Assembly: GCA_021521415.1 (NCBI GenBank)
Contig: JAIQDT010000672.1
Location: 62,001 to 126,000 of the forward strand
DNA from: Bidens hawaiensis
Lineage: Eukaryota > Streptophyta > Magnoliopsida > Asterales > Asteraceae
DNA length: 64,000 nucleotides
Reading direction: 5' to 3'
Under the pieces are notes generated by a model. The model saw only the letters and a program-made list of their open reading frames with translations, was not told the DNA's origin and ran no database searches. Shown piece after piece: positions 47,241-59,494 of the stretch (within the stretch, counting starts at the first letter, position 1; every line of letters starts with the position of its first letter). A program made the translations under genes and the position numbers.

Positions 47241-47714
47241 GAAGATTCTTGGTTTTGGTCGGCGGATACAAATGGCCTATTTTCAGTGAGATCAACACGA
47301 AGATTATTGGAGAATCAATATGTGATAAACGATTCGAGCCCATACGAGTGGAACAATTGGGTGCCGATCAAGGTGAACGTGCTCGGATGGAAAGCCCAAC
47401 TTCAATGAATCGCGACCAAAATGGCTCTCTTAAGAAGGAATGTGCACACGGGGAGTACGATATGTCCTTTTTGTCTTGAACTTGATGAAACAATGAACCA
47501 TTTGTTGATTTACTTCTTGAAGATGGACCTGGTGTGGCAACACATAGTTAGTTGGTGTAAGCTTCCACCTTTTTTTGCCTTATCCTTAAACGACGTGCTG
47601 GATTATCAATCTAGCTTGGCCCGGGATAGAAGATGTTCAAAGTTAATTCAAGCCATTTTTCGAGTCATGCTATGGTGTATTTGGAGAGCAAGGAACGACA
47701 AGATTTTTAATTAA
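47241..47714 (+). pseudogene. LINE 3' end: zinc-binding RT-associated domain (copy 1)
   Basis: One frame reads EDSWFWSADTNGLFSV, WVPIKVNVLGWKAQLQ, a TGA at 47406-47408, then ATKMALLRRNVHTGS, ICPFCLELDETMNHLL and VSWCKLPPFF up to WRARNDKIFN. This is the zf-RVT region found at the C-terminus of plant L1-type LINEs (CPFC..DET..HLL). The stop fits a C-to-T change of an Arg CGA codon. Only the 3' end of the element is present. Confidence 0.85.
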
Positions 47715-48050
47715 TTAAACACTTGCCCTACTCAAATTATGGAAAACATAAAAATACAAAGTTACCTTGGGGTGGTTCTATATCGAAGAAAATTGTAATC
47801 GATTGGAGTAGTTGGTGTAAATTTGATATGCTAAATGTGTAAGCTTCTTGTTTTGTTGTTGGGGACTAGTAGTTGCTAGTTCGCCTTTGTTAATATAATG
47901 TCTCCATTCAAAAAAAAATTCACAAAACCATGGTAATTTCCAATCCATTCAGATTCAATAACAAAAAGGCTTAGACGGGTTTTCTTTTGGGGTGGGACGG
48001 AGGTACAAGGATAAAATTAGTTGGGTCGCTTAGATTAAGGTCATAGCGCC

Positions 48051-49144
48051 GCAAAAGTTCGGTGGAGTTGGGATGGGATCGTTGAAAGATGCTAGCAAAT
48101 TGGTGGTGGCGACTTAAGGGAGAAAAACGAGGACTGTGGTGTAAAATCGTTTGGTCCATTCGTCACATATCTCGGTCATGGCAAGCGATCCAGGCTAGGA
48201 TTTCGACGACTAGACCTTGGAATTTTATTGTAAAGATGTCTGCTGAATTGTCTTTGGCAGATGTGATCTTTCGAATGTTACATTTATGGTTCGATGTGGA
48301 GAAGAAACATCATTCTAGTTGGATCTATGGATTGGAAACGAACCTTTTTACTCCTGGTTTCTGAGATTGTACGCGCTGGAGACGGAAAAGAGCGGCACGA
48401 TTGTGACTCTGTTATTCATGAAGTTTAATTTTATATGTGGGCAGTGGGGTTGGTCGTGATATCCTGGATCATTACAAGAGGTGGAAGAATTTCGGCAGCT
48501 GCTTCGAGTATGTCTAACTGTGGTTTTAGTAACGGGTGGTAAGAAATTATGGTGTGATCTAGACGAAATGGGCTCGTTTAATGTTAGGAGCATCAAGTTG
48601 CACCTGTTAAACGAGCGTGGTATACTGCCTGAGCTCGTTTTTAGGTGGAACAATTAGGTACCCAAAAAGGTTAATTTGGTGGCTTGGAGAGTGGAGTGGG
48701 ATCGCTTACCTACACGGGTCGCGTCGGAGACCCGTAATATTATCTTTCCCTCGCTTATGTGTGCTCTATGCGAGGATCATACCGAATCGACGATACGCAT
48801 ATTTATCTCTTGTGGTCTTGCACAAATGGTATGGCAGGCTATCTACGGTTGGTGTCGGGTCCCTGCAATATACGCTTATCGAGTTCAGGATATCCTCGAG
48901 ATGTATAAGTTCTCTTTTTAACGAAGAAAAAGGCTAACGTTTGTTATGCTATAGTGTTGATTTCGATGTGGAGGATATGGAAGGCCCAAAACGAGGTGAT
49001 TCATGACCGGTCGGTCATTCGGTTGACTAATGCAGTAGAGGAGATCAAGGTGACAAGCTTCCTTTGGGTGCGAAATAGATCGAAACTAAATTACGTAACA
49101 TGGGAGGAGTGGAAGTATTTTACTTTTAATGTTCAAGGGGATTG
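48051..49144 (+). pseudogene. LINE 3' end, longer fragment with zf-RVT domain (copy 2)
   Basis: The order fits the post-RT part of an L1-type LINE: FGGVGMGSLKDA, a frameshift, then NWWWRLKGEKRGLWCKIVWS (48101-48160), a middle part with stops, VAWRVEWDRLPTRVA (48680-48724), CALCEDHTESTIRIFISCGL, a frameshift at about 48921, then ISMWRIWKAQNEVIHDRSV to 49144. It differs from copy 1 in sequence, so two LINE subfamilies lie head to tail within 2 kb. Confidence 0.8.
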
Positions 49145-49700
49145 ATGTATTGGGGAGGGGAAAGTGGGTTGTTAAAATGGTACTGGCAGTTTGTATGTTT
49201 TGGCTAGCTACTGGCTAGTATGTGTGATGAGTGGATGTAACTAATTGTTAATAATATTGCATTTTTAGTTTAAATATTTGTTGGAAGTCAATTACATTGA
49301 GTGGTTTTTATATTTTGCAGGTTTCAGTTGACGACGATCTATAATGATAAAGCAATCAAATAAACAATGCAAAGGCACTTTCATGTTTATATCAGAGATC
49401 AATGATCGAGTAAATGATTAATCATGTAAAGAAATTAATATAATTGTTATAGTGTAGCTAGCAATTTAAAGAAAAGTCATGAAAGAATTATTAAGAGCCT
49501 TCAACGTATATATGGTATACGGAAATAATTAAAGAAAAAGTCAACAGTGCACCATACAATATTCTAACTGGGATTAATACATAAAATTAATTGTAATTGG
49601 GTTTGAAGTCAATGGAAGGAAGCTCAGATCTCAAATAAAAGAAAACAGAGAGTACGAAGTCTTGAGAGTTTTTTTTTTAATGACAGTAGGGTAGAAGGCA
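49145..49700. other. Spacer, no gene seen
   Basis: AT-rich; includes the likely 3' untranslated end of the LINE fragment and the approach to the Gypsy LTR. Confidence 0.3.
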
Positions 49701-50340
49701 AAGGACGTTGCCAGCCTAGGACTATGTGTCACGTAAATTAAGAAGCAATAACCATGATGAGGCAGGGCTAATCTTGTTGTAACTTTCTCCGGGTGAATGG
49801 TTCATCTAGGTTAAGCACTCAATTTTGTTTGTTTATGTATTGGATTTGTTTATGTGATGACAAGCATTTAACAAATTGAAGAATTAGTTAATTAAACAGT
49901 TAGTTAGTGTTTTGAGTTCTTTATCTACAACCACGTTCGGTTGATGACAAAACCTAGAAGCTGGTTAGGTAACTAAAAGGATTAACTTGATACTAGTAGA
50001 CTGGATAATTGAATTGAATAGGTTTGATGACAAAAGTCTGTCTCAATAGCTACTTTAACTAATTTCCAGAACTATGTCTGCGTGGTTCCCAATTAATTAA
50101 ACAAGCTTTGTGTGAAACCTAGAAACTGAAACCCGAAGGAAATTGCATTTTCCTTAAATTGTTTTTAAAATCAATCTTCTAAGTTTCGCGTGCCATCGTT
50201 TGTCCACCTTAGTTAAATTTATATTAAAAATCAAACCAACTTTGTAATACTTCCCACATGCTTCTCGTGGATACGATACCATACTTACTCTATCTATATA
50301 GTTTAATTAGGTTTTTGCATGACTAAAATGACGGTCATCA
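49701..50340 (+). mobile_element. 5' LTR (end part) of an Athila/Tat-like Gypsy element
   Basis: The region ends ...GACGGTCATCA at 50340, two bases before a primer-binding-like sequence. Its U5-like words (CGTGCCATCGTTTGTCC, CTCGTGGATACGATACC) are typical of plant Athila/Tat LTRs. The start was not fixed; 49701 is an estimate. Confidence 0.5.
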
Positions 50341-50342
50341 AA

Positions 50343-50361
50343 ATGGTGTCGTCTGGGGAGC
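50343..50361 (+). promoter_or_regulatory. Primer-binding-like site, tRNA-Asp type
   Basis: AATGGTGTCGTCTGGGGAGC resembles the TGGCGCCGTTGCCGGGGA site of plant Athila/Tat elements, complementary to the 3' end of tRNA-Asp, with several changes. Confidence 0.5.
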
Positions 50362-50538
50362 TAGAGCGCTTAGTTTTGCGTTTCTTGTTTGAAAAAAAAA
50401 ATTCAAAAATTTAAATAATCCAAAAATATATTTGTATTTATTTATTTTTGTTTAAGTTTAGTACTACGCATGGTATTGCTTGTCTTTGTTGGTGCAGGAA
50501 CTTATTTTAGTGTCGGCAGCATACGTGTAGTTAAGTTA

Positions 50539-51164
50539 TGAGTTATCACAGTAATCAAAGTCAATCTAGTGGCCCATCAAACCTACCATTCACACAAGAT
50601 TTTTCAGACTTTGACCTACCACCTCTTCAACCCCAAAACCAACCACAATATGATGAGTTTGATGATTTTAACATTTAACAAAACAGCCCATCAGTAAGTA
50701 ACATAACAAATGATCCCTCACAAACGATATGCCAAATATAGTGCAGATGAAGAGGATGGGTCGTTTGGTATTGCTAAGGGGGGAGCTGGTACAGTAAATA
50801 GGAGAGCTGGAAACAGGGATGGAGATTTCAATGAAGATGGGCATTATGATCAATTTAAGCATGACGAGTTTAATGAGTTTGCGCCTTCAGAATAACAATT
50901 TAATCAAAGAGGTCAGCATCGGGTCAAGTTAGGTCGGCAAAGGTATAAGGGTATTTAGCAAATCGATTATGGACAATAGGGTCAGGATGAGTATGTGGAT
51001 GGAGTGCCTAGGGCGAGTAACACAGCCCCGGTTAGAGGAGGTTCCATCCATTTTGTGCGTATAGCACCAAAGAACACCTCATTGTTCGAGCCACCACATT
51101 AAATGCAAGATCTTTTGAGGTACCAGTTCAGAATTGCTATCAAGGAGGTCAAAGTAACTATCAA
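50539..51164 (+). pseudogene. Gypsy gag, first part
   Basis: Gln/Asn/Ser-rich start, then Asp/Glu-rich and Gly/Arg-rich sequence with several stops. It is cut at SNYQ by the solo LTR; the reading continues as QQ at 53516. Function: capsid/RNA packaging of the element; here defunct. Confidence 0.5.
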
Positions 51165-53510
51165 TGTGACATTCGTCAATTTCGGGTCTTGTTTGTATTC
51201 GTTTTTGTATTTGTTTATTATGTAAACCGACCCGATTTGTAAACCGAAGCTTATGTTATAATCAAAATGATGGATTTATGTTACAATATTGTTTCACACT
51301 TGTTGGGTCTTGAAAACATCATATTTTTATTTTTATTTATTTATTTATTTATTTTGTTGTTTTGTGTTTTTGTCTTGATCCATTTTGTATGAAAACTCTT
51401 GTGTCTCACACCCATATTTGACCACCAACATTACCCTATATATACTCAAAAAAAAAAAAAAAACTCTCAAACATCAAAGATTCAAGGTTATCTTCTTAAG
51501 TGTTCTTGAAGGTTTTTAGTCTTTCATCTTAATTAGTTTATGTAGCCTTATTAATACTTGTTTATGGTTGTGCAACATATATATAATATACACCCCTTGT
51601 TTACCTTTGGTAGTTACTTCTCCGATTCCGGTCGGTGAGGTTTCGGACCTCATAAGGCAAGGCTTCATGGAGGACTTCGTGTCCTTGATATATATACATC
51701 TATATAACTTGTTCATACATATTAATCTTGCTTATTTTAGTTTGTTGGTCATGTTTACAAGTTCCATGGTTATGGGTTTTTAAGAGTCTATGCTTCGGTT
51801 TAACCGTAAATAGCTCTAAACCGTAAACCGAACTTTGTTACTAGTTTTGTTAAATAATTGTTTAAACATACTTATTGTTAGATCTAAGTTTCTAAAATCA
51901 TTTTTACAAATTCTATGGTTATGGGTTTGTAGAATCTTACCTCGGTCTTAACCCGAAACACGATCCGAACCGAAAACCGAACTTTTGTTTAAAGACTTTA
52001 TTGTTAACTTTTGGTTGTAAAACTTAAAGTATTTTTATTTGTACATTATTATACAAGTTCCTTAGTGTTTGGACATGTGGAAACCATCTATGAGCTTGTT
52101 GTGAGATGGAAACCGAACCAAACCGATTCTCACTCGCTTAAGACACACAAGTGTGTTTTTTTAGCCATCAAGACTTGTATATTTCTTTAAAAATAGTTAC
52201 AAATTGATTTTTAAATATTTTCTTAAGTACTTGGAAATGTTGGATCCAACTTGATCTCGTAACAAAGTTTAGACCGACAAAACCGAACACTTGCTTAACG
52301 TGCGTTGTTAGTTCTAAAACAATGGAACTACATACTTGGTTAAGTCTTATTAAATTTTATTGAGTTATCTCATAACATTCAATATTTTGGAAAGTTGACT
52401 TTGGGTTTGACCAATTATCAAGACCCGAACCGACAACCCGAATACTCGATAAAAAAAACCGTTTTAGTATATTTATTCCAAAGGGATTTGCATTCTTGCA
52501 TTTTACCCACCTTATTACTTAACATAGGTTGAGTAAATATTAAGGTTAGATACTTTAACCCGGTTTCAAGCAAACTTACATTTTTAAAGGGTTATTATTA
52601 TAAATTATTAAATAGTTACATTTTAAACTTTGAACTTTAATTATTTATATTTCTCAACATTTATTTTGTTTAAAGACCTTCAAGACAACCTTTCTAAATT
52701 CAAGACTTCTTTTCTTTTTAGGCATTGTGCGTTAAACTCGTCGTTCCGACAAATCTCCAAATTATCATCTTTTAAGTTTACTACTTGAAGGTGAGTACTT
52801 CATACCCCATTTTCCATCTTTTATTTTGGGGGTGACATTTCATACTTATTCAACAAAATGCTTTATATTTGAATCTTAAACCAGAAACGTAGTTGTATAC
52901 TTTACCTAAATAATTGCTCGATTTGGTGTTCTACGCTTATATGCCTATGTGTTTATCGCTTTTGGTTGGTGGAACTATAAAATCCTAGACTATTTGGCAT
53001 CCCCTTATAGCAAGGTGTCGTGAACGTAATGCAATTAACGATAACTATAAAATCCTAGACTATTTGGCATCCTCTTATAGCTAGGTGTCGCTATTGTGTT
53101 TAGCGATATCTATTTATCCAAATCACCACTTTTATTTATCGTTTCGTATGCAAGTTTTGTGGCTATCTTTATTATATACTAATATGATTAAACTTATGAA
53201 TTGCTCACCAACCTTTGTGTTGACAAACTTTATTTTATGAAATGTTGCAGGTTTGCATCTTGGTTGAATTATGATTGTGAAGAAAACAACATCAAAGACC
53301 TTAGGATATTAGTAAAAATGAACAATATCAAATTTGCCATATTTTGTGATATCTTGTTTATGGTTATTTTATTGATAATTGTTATGTGACATTTTCGATG
53401 TTGTGAAATGAAATGAGTTTATTAAATACTGTCACTTTAATTAGTGTCATGTGCTTATGGACAATCGTTACACCTCGGCATGTTCCGCCGCCTTTGGTCG
53501 GGGTGTGACA
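51165..53510 (+). mobile_element. Solo LTR, 2,346 bp, in the Gypsy gag
   Basis: Starts TGTGACATTCGTC and ends GGTCGGGGTGTGACA (TG...CA with a TGTGACA at each end). It is flanked by ATCAA on both sides (51160-51164 and 53511-53515). TATA-like CTATATATACTC at about 51436. It contains a 60-bp direct duplication (ACTATAAAATCCTAGACTAT at 52973 and 53043). The start of the LTR piece at 59495 is similar, so the family is present twice. No coding content. Confidence 0.9.
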
Positions 53511-53515
53511 ATCAA

Positions 53516-54171
53516 CAACTAGCAGAATCAAGGGAATAGGCAAATGGGCCAGTATGGGTCAGATAATAACTCCATCAATGCAAAATTGGACACAATTATG
53601 GAGTTAATAAAGGATATTCAGAAAGGTAATGAGATTAGAGATAAGGAGGTCAAGGAAATGTCATAACGGGTTGGACAATTAGCTGAAGAAATGGCAATCA
53701 TCAGAAGAGATTAAGGTAAGATTCTTAGTGATACTCAAATAAATCCAGTTTATAAATCCTCTAATACAACAAGTGTCCACATAAATGCTGTATGTACTCT
53801 TTTTCTTTCTGAAATTTCTGTTGAAATTCACTCACTAAAATGTGTTGAATGTGGGGTAATGATATAACTGAGTCTAAGGGTGAGAGTGAACATGATCAGG
53901 AAGTTAGAAGTTTTACAAAGTCTGAAAATAATTCAAATAACATGTTTTCTAAAACTGGTAATTTGAATGTTAAAGTTCCATTTCCCTTTGCTTTACTCGC
54001 ACCCAAAAATTTTAAGTAAATGGGAAACACCTAAGGGAGAAAGGTGGAAAAGTTTTGAAAACGTGAAAATAAATAGACCGTTGCTTAAACAAATTAAAGA
54101 GAATCCTGATCATGTTGAATGTTTAGAAGAGTTAAGTACCCACAAACGACGTCACAAGTTTCCTAAATAAC
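53516..54171 (+). pseudogene. Gypsy gag, second part
   Basis: AKLDTIMELIKDIQKGNEIR and RVGQLAEEMAIIRRD (53578-53715) are typical of Athila/Tat gag C-termini. A second piece (53967-54170) ends VECLEELSTHKRRHKFPK, the block that normally precedes the protease. Stops interrupt both. The next expected block begins at about 56385. Confidence 0.65.
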
Positions 54172-56384
54172 TTGTGTAGGTCCGGAAAAGCCGAATCCAA
54201 CATAAGAAAGACTTTGTTCTTGATAATCAGTCGAGACGGGTGCGGTGAAATCAAACGATCGAACAAAATAATATAAATAGTGAACAACTCCGTTGTCGGT
54301 TTTGAAAGATGAACGATGTGCTGAATCGCGGTCTATAAAAACCTAACCTAACTTAGACACTCTAGTTTTAAATTTACAAATCTAGACTCTCTTAATGCTA
54401 GACCACTAGACTGGCAAGTGTACCTATCGACTATATTAAAGCCTAATGAAGTCCGATATCGAACCCACAGGACACTTGCGACACCTAAACTAAACTTTGA
54501 TTAATAACTTAAATAAATAGATTTAATTGATTTTTTTAATAATAATTATAAACTAAATAATACTTAAACTAAAAATGACACGGAACTGTATACGAACAAA
54601 TCAGGTTGAAACTTATATAGGGGAAACAACTACCTACGCAAGGAATCCTACTAGTCAACTCGTAAACTCTCGGAATTGGATTTATGATCGGTAACCGGAT
54701 TCTAAAATATGAAACTTAAGGCATAACTAAAGTATGCTAGATCACCTCCCGGTCTCACCAAAAATACCTAAGAACCCTAAATATCATGTAAGTTCAACAG
54801 TTTAATGGTTCGGATCACCTCCCGGTCTCACCTTACCTAACTATGCTAAGGTACCCAAAGATTAAATTACCTCCCGGTCTCTCTAATCGCAAAACACCCT
54901 AAGACGTAAGGGGTATCCTTATTGAATTCGGTTATAATTCTGACTTGTAAGAATCAAAAGAAGTCTAGGGTAACTCACTCCCGTGCAATCACTACCCAAA
55001 CCCGCAAAAGATCAAAACAAACAACACTCAATTACCTGTCGGTCTCTCAAGTGGCAGAATATAAGATATCTCTAAACTCTCAATTACCGTTCATATGGAA
55101 TATGTTAACAATAAACCATAAACTAGTTGTAAACACACAATAAACAACCTAATACGCATTCATACATGAAAGACATTTACAAAGACGCATATGGAACAAT
55201 AAATTAATCATAAATTAATACCAAATACGCATACGCATCATAACCAAAGACAATAAAAACTTTTACCAAAGTAAAAAACCGATCAATAAACAATCCAAAG
55301 CCAAAAATAAAACAAGTCTAAAAATTATTCATCCAAACCCAGGCAGTATAACAGACTAGCCGCTCATAATAATCGATGAAACAAAGATAAAATTAAGTCA
55401 TGGTTCATCGTAAAACAAATAAATATTATTGAGCTACTAGCCTGGTTAAATTAATTGAGCGGTGTGCCTGCTTGCTTATTAATTCTCTTTTTGGCCGATT
55501 GACTTTTGAGTAGCCTGCTTGCTTGATTCAATCAACTATTTTTTCTTCCGCTGGCCGTGAGTTTTCTAGCTTTTGCGGCTACTTTTTCTTTCTTTTCGTA
55601 GGTTTGTTTTTTATACAGTAGCCACCAAGGGGTGGCGCCCTCCTATCTGCCGTAACGCTTCTATTGTGTCCCCAGACCAAAAATATATATGCTTCCTTGT
55701 GGGCCCTTTTTAATTTAAAACCTAATTAGCACTTTTGATTGAGGCCTGCCAAAAAAACATAAAAAAGAAATAAATAACACACAATAAAGAAATAAATAAT
55801 AATAATTATATTTGGTACAAGAATGTGAACCACTCCACACATGCACACATGAATTCTTTATCTTGATTGACATTATTATTATAGTATTGTTATTATGTTA
55901 TTATTATTATTATTATTATTATTAACTTGTTTGTCTTAAACTAGTAAAAATGCATCGTTTAGCTTGTTGTCTTTTTAAACTTTAAAATTCAAATATTAGC
56001 CAAATAAAATAATATTCAATAAAAACCTAGCTCAAAAGTACTTAAAAGTGTAACAAATATTTATATAATAATACGTATATTTTAGACCACATCAATGAAA
56101 TATATAATAAATGAACCGATCCCACCCAAGGTGAGCTCCCAAATGGGTGGGGTGATTTACACCATACAAAACACAAATTTACATATGACAACAAATGTCC
56201 TATATATAGCCAATTAAAAACATTCTAGAAGATCTCCTCCCTGTTGAAGCTAAACGCGTGCACTGAAGCTCTCGTCTCGTATTCAAATTTCTCACCCACT
56301 TTAATTATTTGCTTGACCATAAAATATTTAACGGTTTTCCTTCTTTTGATATCGTAAGTCACATTTTTGGCCTTACAATTTGAT
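54172..56384 (-). mobile_element. Probable LTR-type insertion between gag and protease
   Basis: It separates KRRHKFPK from DLTASVNAVLMG, which are adjacent in intact relatives. TAACT occurs at both edges (54168-54172 area and just after 56384), a possible target duplication, but the ends are not a clean TG...CA pair. Inside, on the minus strand, GTGGGTTCGATATCGGAC and GGTACACTTGCC (about 54400-54480) look like the U5 of a Gypsy LTR. Several CACCTCCCGGTCTCACC words recur at 54740-55050. No coding domain. Confidence 0.4.
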
Positions 56385-56902
56385 TTAACTGCTAGTGTGA
56401 ACGCTGTTTTAATGGGTACCCTTCCCCTGAAACATCAAGATCCAGGAACACCTATGATTTCAATACAAATAGGTGATATTAAATTAGACAATGCTTTGTT
56501 GGATCTTGGAGCTTGTGTGTGATTTTACCGGATAGTTTGTATGATCAGTATGAGTTTGGGCCACTATAAAAAGTTAAAACCACAGTGGTGTTAGCTAATT
56601 AAACTCCTGCATGTCCTAGGGGGATTGTAAAGGATGTGATTTTAAAAGTTAGTGAATTCTATTATCCTGTGGATTTCCTAGTGCTCGATTGTGTAAAGAA
56701 TACACAACCGACTTGTATTCTGGATAGACCGCTTTTAGCTACAACAAAGGCTATTATTAATTGTGCTGAGGGAACGATTAGAATAAGGTTCGGGGAAAAC
56801 AAAATGAGTTTAAAGTCTTTTCTAATTTATCTAGTCATAAAATTAACAAGTGTGAATCTCCTATTAAGAAGAATCAAACAGAAAAGAAAGAATGTTTTAT
56901 AA
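56385..56902 (+). pseudogene. Gypsy aspartic protease (retropepsin)
   Basis: The sequence reads LTASVNAVLMGTLPLKHQDP, TPMISIQIGDIKLDNALLDL with GA (active-site DLGA in place of DTGA), then a TGA and frameshifts, and resumes as LKVSEFYYPVDFLVLDC and ILDRPLLATTKAIINCAEGT (56640-56800). This is the Athila/Tat type of retropepsin, which cuts the polyprotein. Broken. Confidence 0.75.
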
Positions 56903-56970
56903 TTGACAGGTTAAATGAAGAGAAAGTAAAGAAGTCAAGAAGGAGAAGAAGAAAAAATGTCAAGAAATAA

Positions 56971-57231
56971 TTGGAGTATGATTATTACAGAGAAACTTGT
57001 AAATTTTACGATCTGGTATGGGAAAAAACTAATGATGAAAGTGTGAGGAAGGAAGCAAGCACCCTACGAGACCACCATGAATGGCACATCAGGTACGGTC
57101 CGGCTGAAGATCTTAACAAAAATTTAGCGCTAACCGGGAGGCAACCCAGATGTTATTTTCGGTACTTATTTTGTTTGATTTTATTATATTTTTGTATACT
57201 TTTAACCGGTATTTCAAGTGTGCCACTATAG
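56971..57231 (+). pseudogene. Gypsy polyprotein C-terminal remnant
   Basis: MEYDYYRETCKFYDLVWEKT, then HEWHIRYGPAEDLNKNLALT, then a hydrophobic end. The GPAEDLNKN-type block closes the integrase region in related elements. The direct jump from protease to this block shows the RT-to-integrase core is missing. Confidence 0.5.
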
Positions 57232-57955
57232 CACAAGCTAAATGTGGGGAAGCAATGGAAAATCAAGGTGTTCGAAGTGTTAGGTAAGAAAATTCCAATT
57301 AGACGATGGTCTAGTCGAGATGCCTGGAGTGTGTTAACTTGCGGTGCTATGGTCAATCCAGGTACGTGCAAAATTATGTTTTATGTTGTATTTAAAACTT
57401 TGTGGGTGTAGTTCCCTGGAAACCCTCACGAGATCTTACTCGTCCACCAGGGCTACCGGGGGGGGGGGGGGGGTTAAAGAACTTATTGCATATGCTAAAT
57501 GCAACCGTGATTCCTACGAAAGTGAGTTACGTCTTTTAACATTATTACTCGCCTAACAAATTTAATTATAAAATTTATTAACTCGGCTTGGTAATTAAAA
57601 AAAAAAATTTTGCAAACTATTTAAAAGACCTAATCTAATTGTTGTGAGAAGCTTGCTTCTACACTTTTTGATTGTTTGCAGACACACTTGAGTATTTAGA
57701 GAAGACAGATTCTTCCAGGCTATCACGAGTGCCCACGAGTTACCTATATCAGGTGATTTCATTTTCAAAATTTACTTGTTTTTCTAATTAATTTGTTAAA
57801 AGTGTAATTGTATAGCTTGTTATGACCATCACATTAGCCTGGTTTTAAAATTAATAATTAGTAAATTTAACCCCGTCCTCATTAATGTTCTTTTAAAAAT
57901 TAAATCTTTAACATCGAGGACAATGTTAACCTCAAGTGTATTGATGGGGGAAAAG
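57232..57955. other. Non-coding 3' part of the Gypsy element with 16-base G run
   Basis: No domain. A G run of 16 lies at 57458-57473. The region ends with the purine-rich pre-LTR signature; a downstream LTR should follow but I could not match it to 49701-50340. Confidence 0.4.
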
Positions 57956-59494
57956 TTGAAATTTTTATTGCCTTAGAGAGTTAGAGTAGCTTGATTGTAC
58001 GCAAAAGCCGGAATTGTAAATTGTTATTTGCTGTTACAAATGCTAAGTTATAGGTCTTTGGTCATGGTGAGTTTTTAAATGTAACAGCTTATGTGAAAAC
58101 GCCCAAGTGTAATATACAAATTGCTCAACATATGTGACACTATTAAGTGACAATATTATCATTAATTAATTTCAACATCAAATACACAAGTTTGAAAACA
58201 AAGAATACGAGGAAATATTAATACAAATAAACATTTAGTCCATTTGTTTAAATAGCCTAAGTCTAGTGTCTTCATCGAGCTTCATCTTCTAATAACGGTA
58301 CCTGTAGCATATGTATAAAATAATGTCAACTAACTAAATAGTTGGTGAGTTCACACAGTTTGATATAATTACGTAAAAATCATACAATTCATGAACAAGT
58401 GTTAAACGAGAAAGTAAAGTCCTTTCCAGTTGGTAACAACCAACATACAAAGATAATCGGGCAAGTAAGGTCCTTTCTAGTCGGGGACAACCAACGTACT
58501 CCGATAATGAGGCCTTTTTTCACTCGAAATAAAATGGTCCTGAGTGCAAAGTGGGGCGTATGATTATACTTATTGAGGCTACCACGTGCAAGTAAGTTCG
58601 AGCAAGTAATCAAGTAACACACAAGTCCACATAGTGAATTGTAGTTTTGTAAGCGAAATAATAATACTTTGAATTTGTAAAAATGCATATGCTACCCCCA
58701 AAAGTAATAAAAACGTTAAAAAGGGGTTGTGAGATACTCACCTTAAAAATTGAAGCGGGAAAAAAAGATAACACCGAAAGTGTTAAATGAACCAAAACGA
58801 ATGATTCGCACCAACTATAAATAAAATAAATACGAAAATTTAAAGACTAATCTAACGGGAATATTAAAGTTAATTATTGTATAATTTTGTTGGGAATATA
58901 TTATTTTATTTAATTTTTAATATTTTAAGGCATGGCTTTTAATATTATTCTATGTTATTGAATTTGAGTTAACGAATTAAAAGATAACGAATTTTAAGTT
59001 AACGAATTGAGATTAACGAATTATAAACTAACAAACGGATTACAGTCAACGAATGATAAGCTAACAAATTTTAAAGTTAACGGGTTACGGTTGACGAAAT
59101 ATAAGTTAACGAATTAAAACTAATGATTTAAAGCTTCATGACTAAAAGTGAACGAATTTATATTAACGGGTTAACGATTTATTAATGTTTTAATATTATC
59201 TTAATTACAAGATTAATACTAAGTTTGAATATTATAACGTTTACGGAATTTTGGTGTTAACGGCATATTTTATTTTGAAAACGAAGGTGCTAACGAATTA
59301 TAAAGTTTAACAAGCGATAAATATATAAATGTTAAACGAGTTTAAAACGAACTTGACGGGTTTTGAAAGTTTGGTTTTTAAGTGAAAATGATAAGATATA
59401 ATTTATAAATAATTCTATTTAGTTTAAAAATAATTTTATTTGGTATAAAATAATTTTTTTAATAATTTATTTTTTTTAATTAATAAAAGAAAAA
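57956..59494. other. Intergenic with short repeats, no gene
   Basis: A 50-bp unit (AGTAAAGTCCTTTCCAGTTG) is repeated at 58413 and 58465 with changes. From about 58968 to 59300 the word TTAACGAATT and variants recur about fifteen times at irregular spacing. Very AT-rich after 58850. Confidence 0.5.

Larger units (their letters stand above)
50341..57955 (+). mobile_element. Athila/Tat-like Gypsy element with gag and protease but no RT
   Basis: After LTR and PBS come a gag start (MSYHSNQSQSSGPSN near 50539), gag C-terminal pieces (53535-53715 and 53940-54170), a retropepsin (56390-56880), the integrase-tail block HIRYGPAEDLNKN (57090-57130), and, at 57905-57952, CGAGGACAATGTTAACCTCA plus TGATGGGGGA, the usual purine-rich pre-3'LTR signature. 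No RT, RNase H or integrase core motif was found between. Two insertions disrupt it: the solo LTR at 51165-53510 and a stretch at 54172-56384. It is a deletion derivative or gag-only type element. Confidence 0.7.

Noticed and set aside
54172..56384. A clean LTR element with TAACT duplication
   Set aside because: TAACT occurs on both sides but the insert does not end in CA; kept only as a probable insertion.
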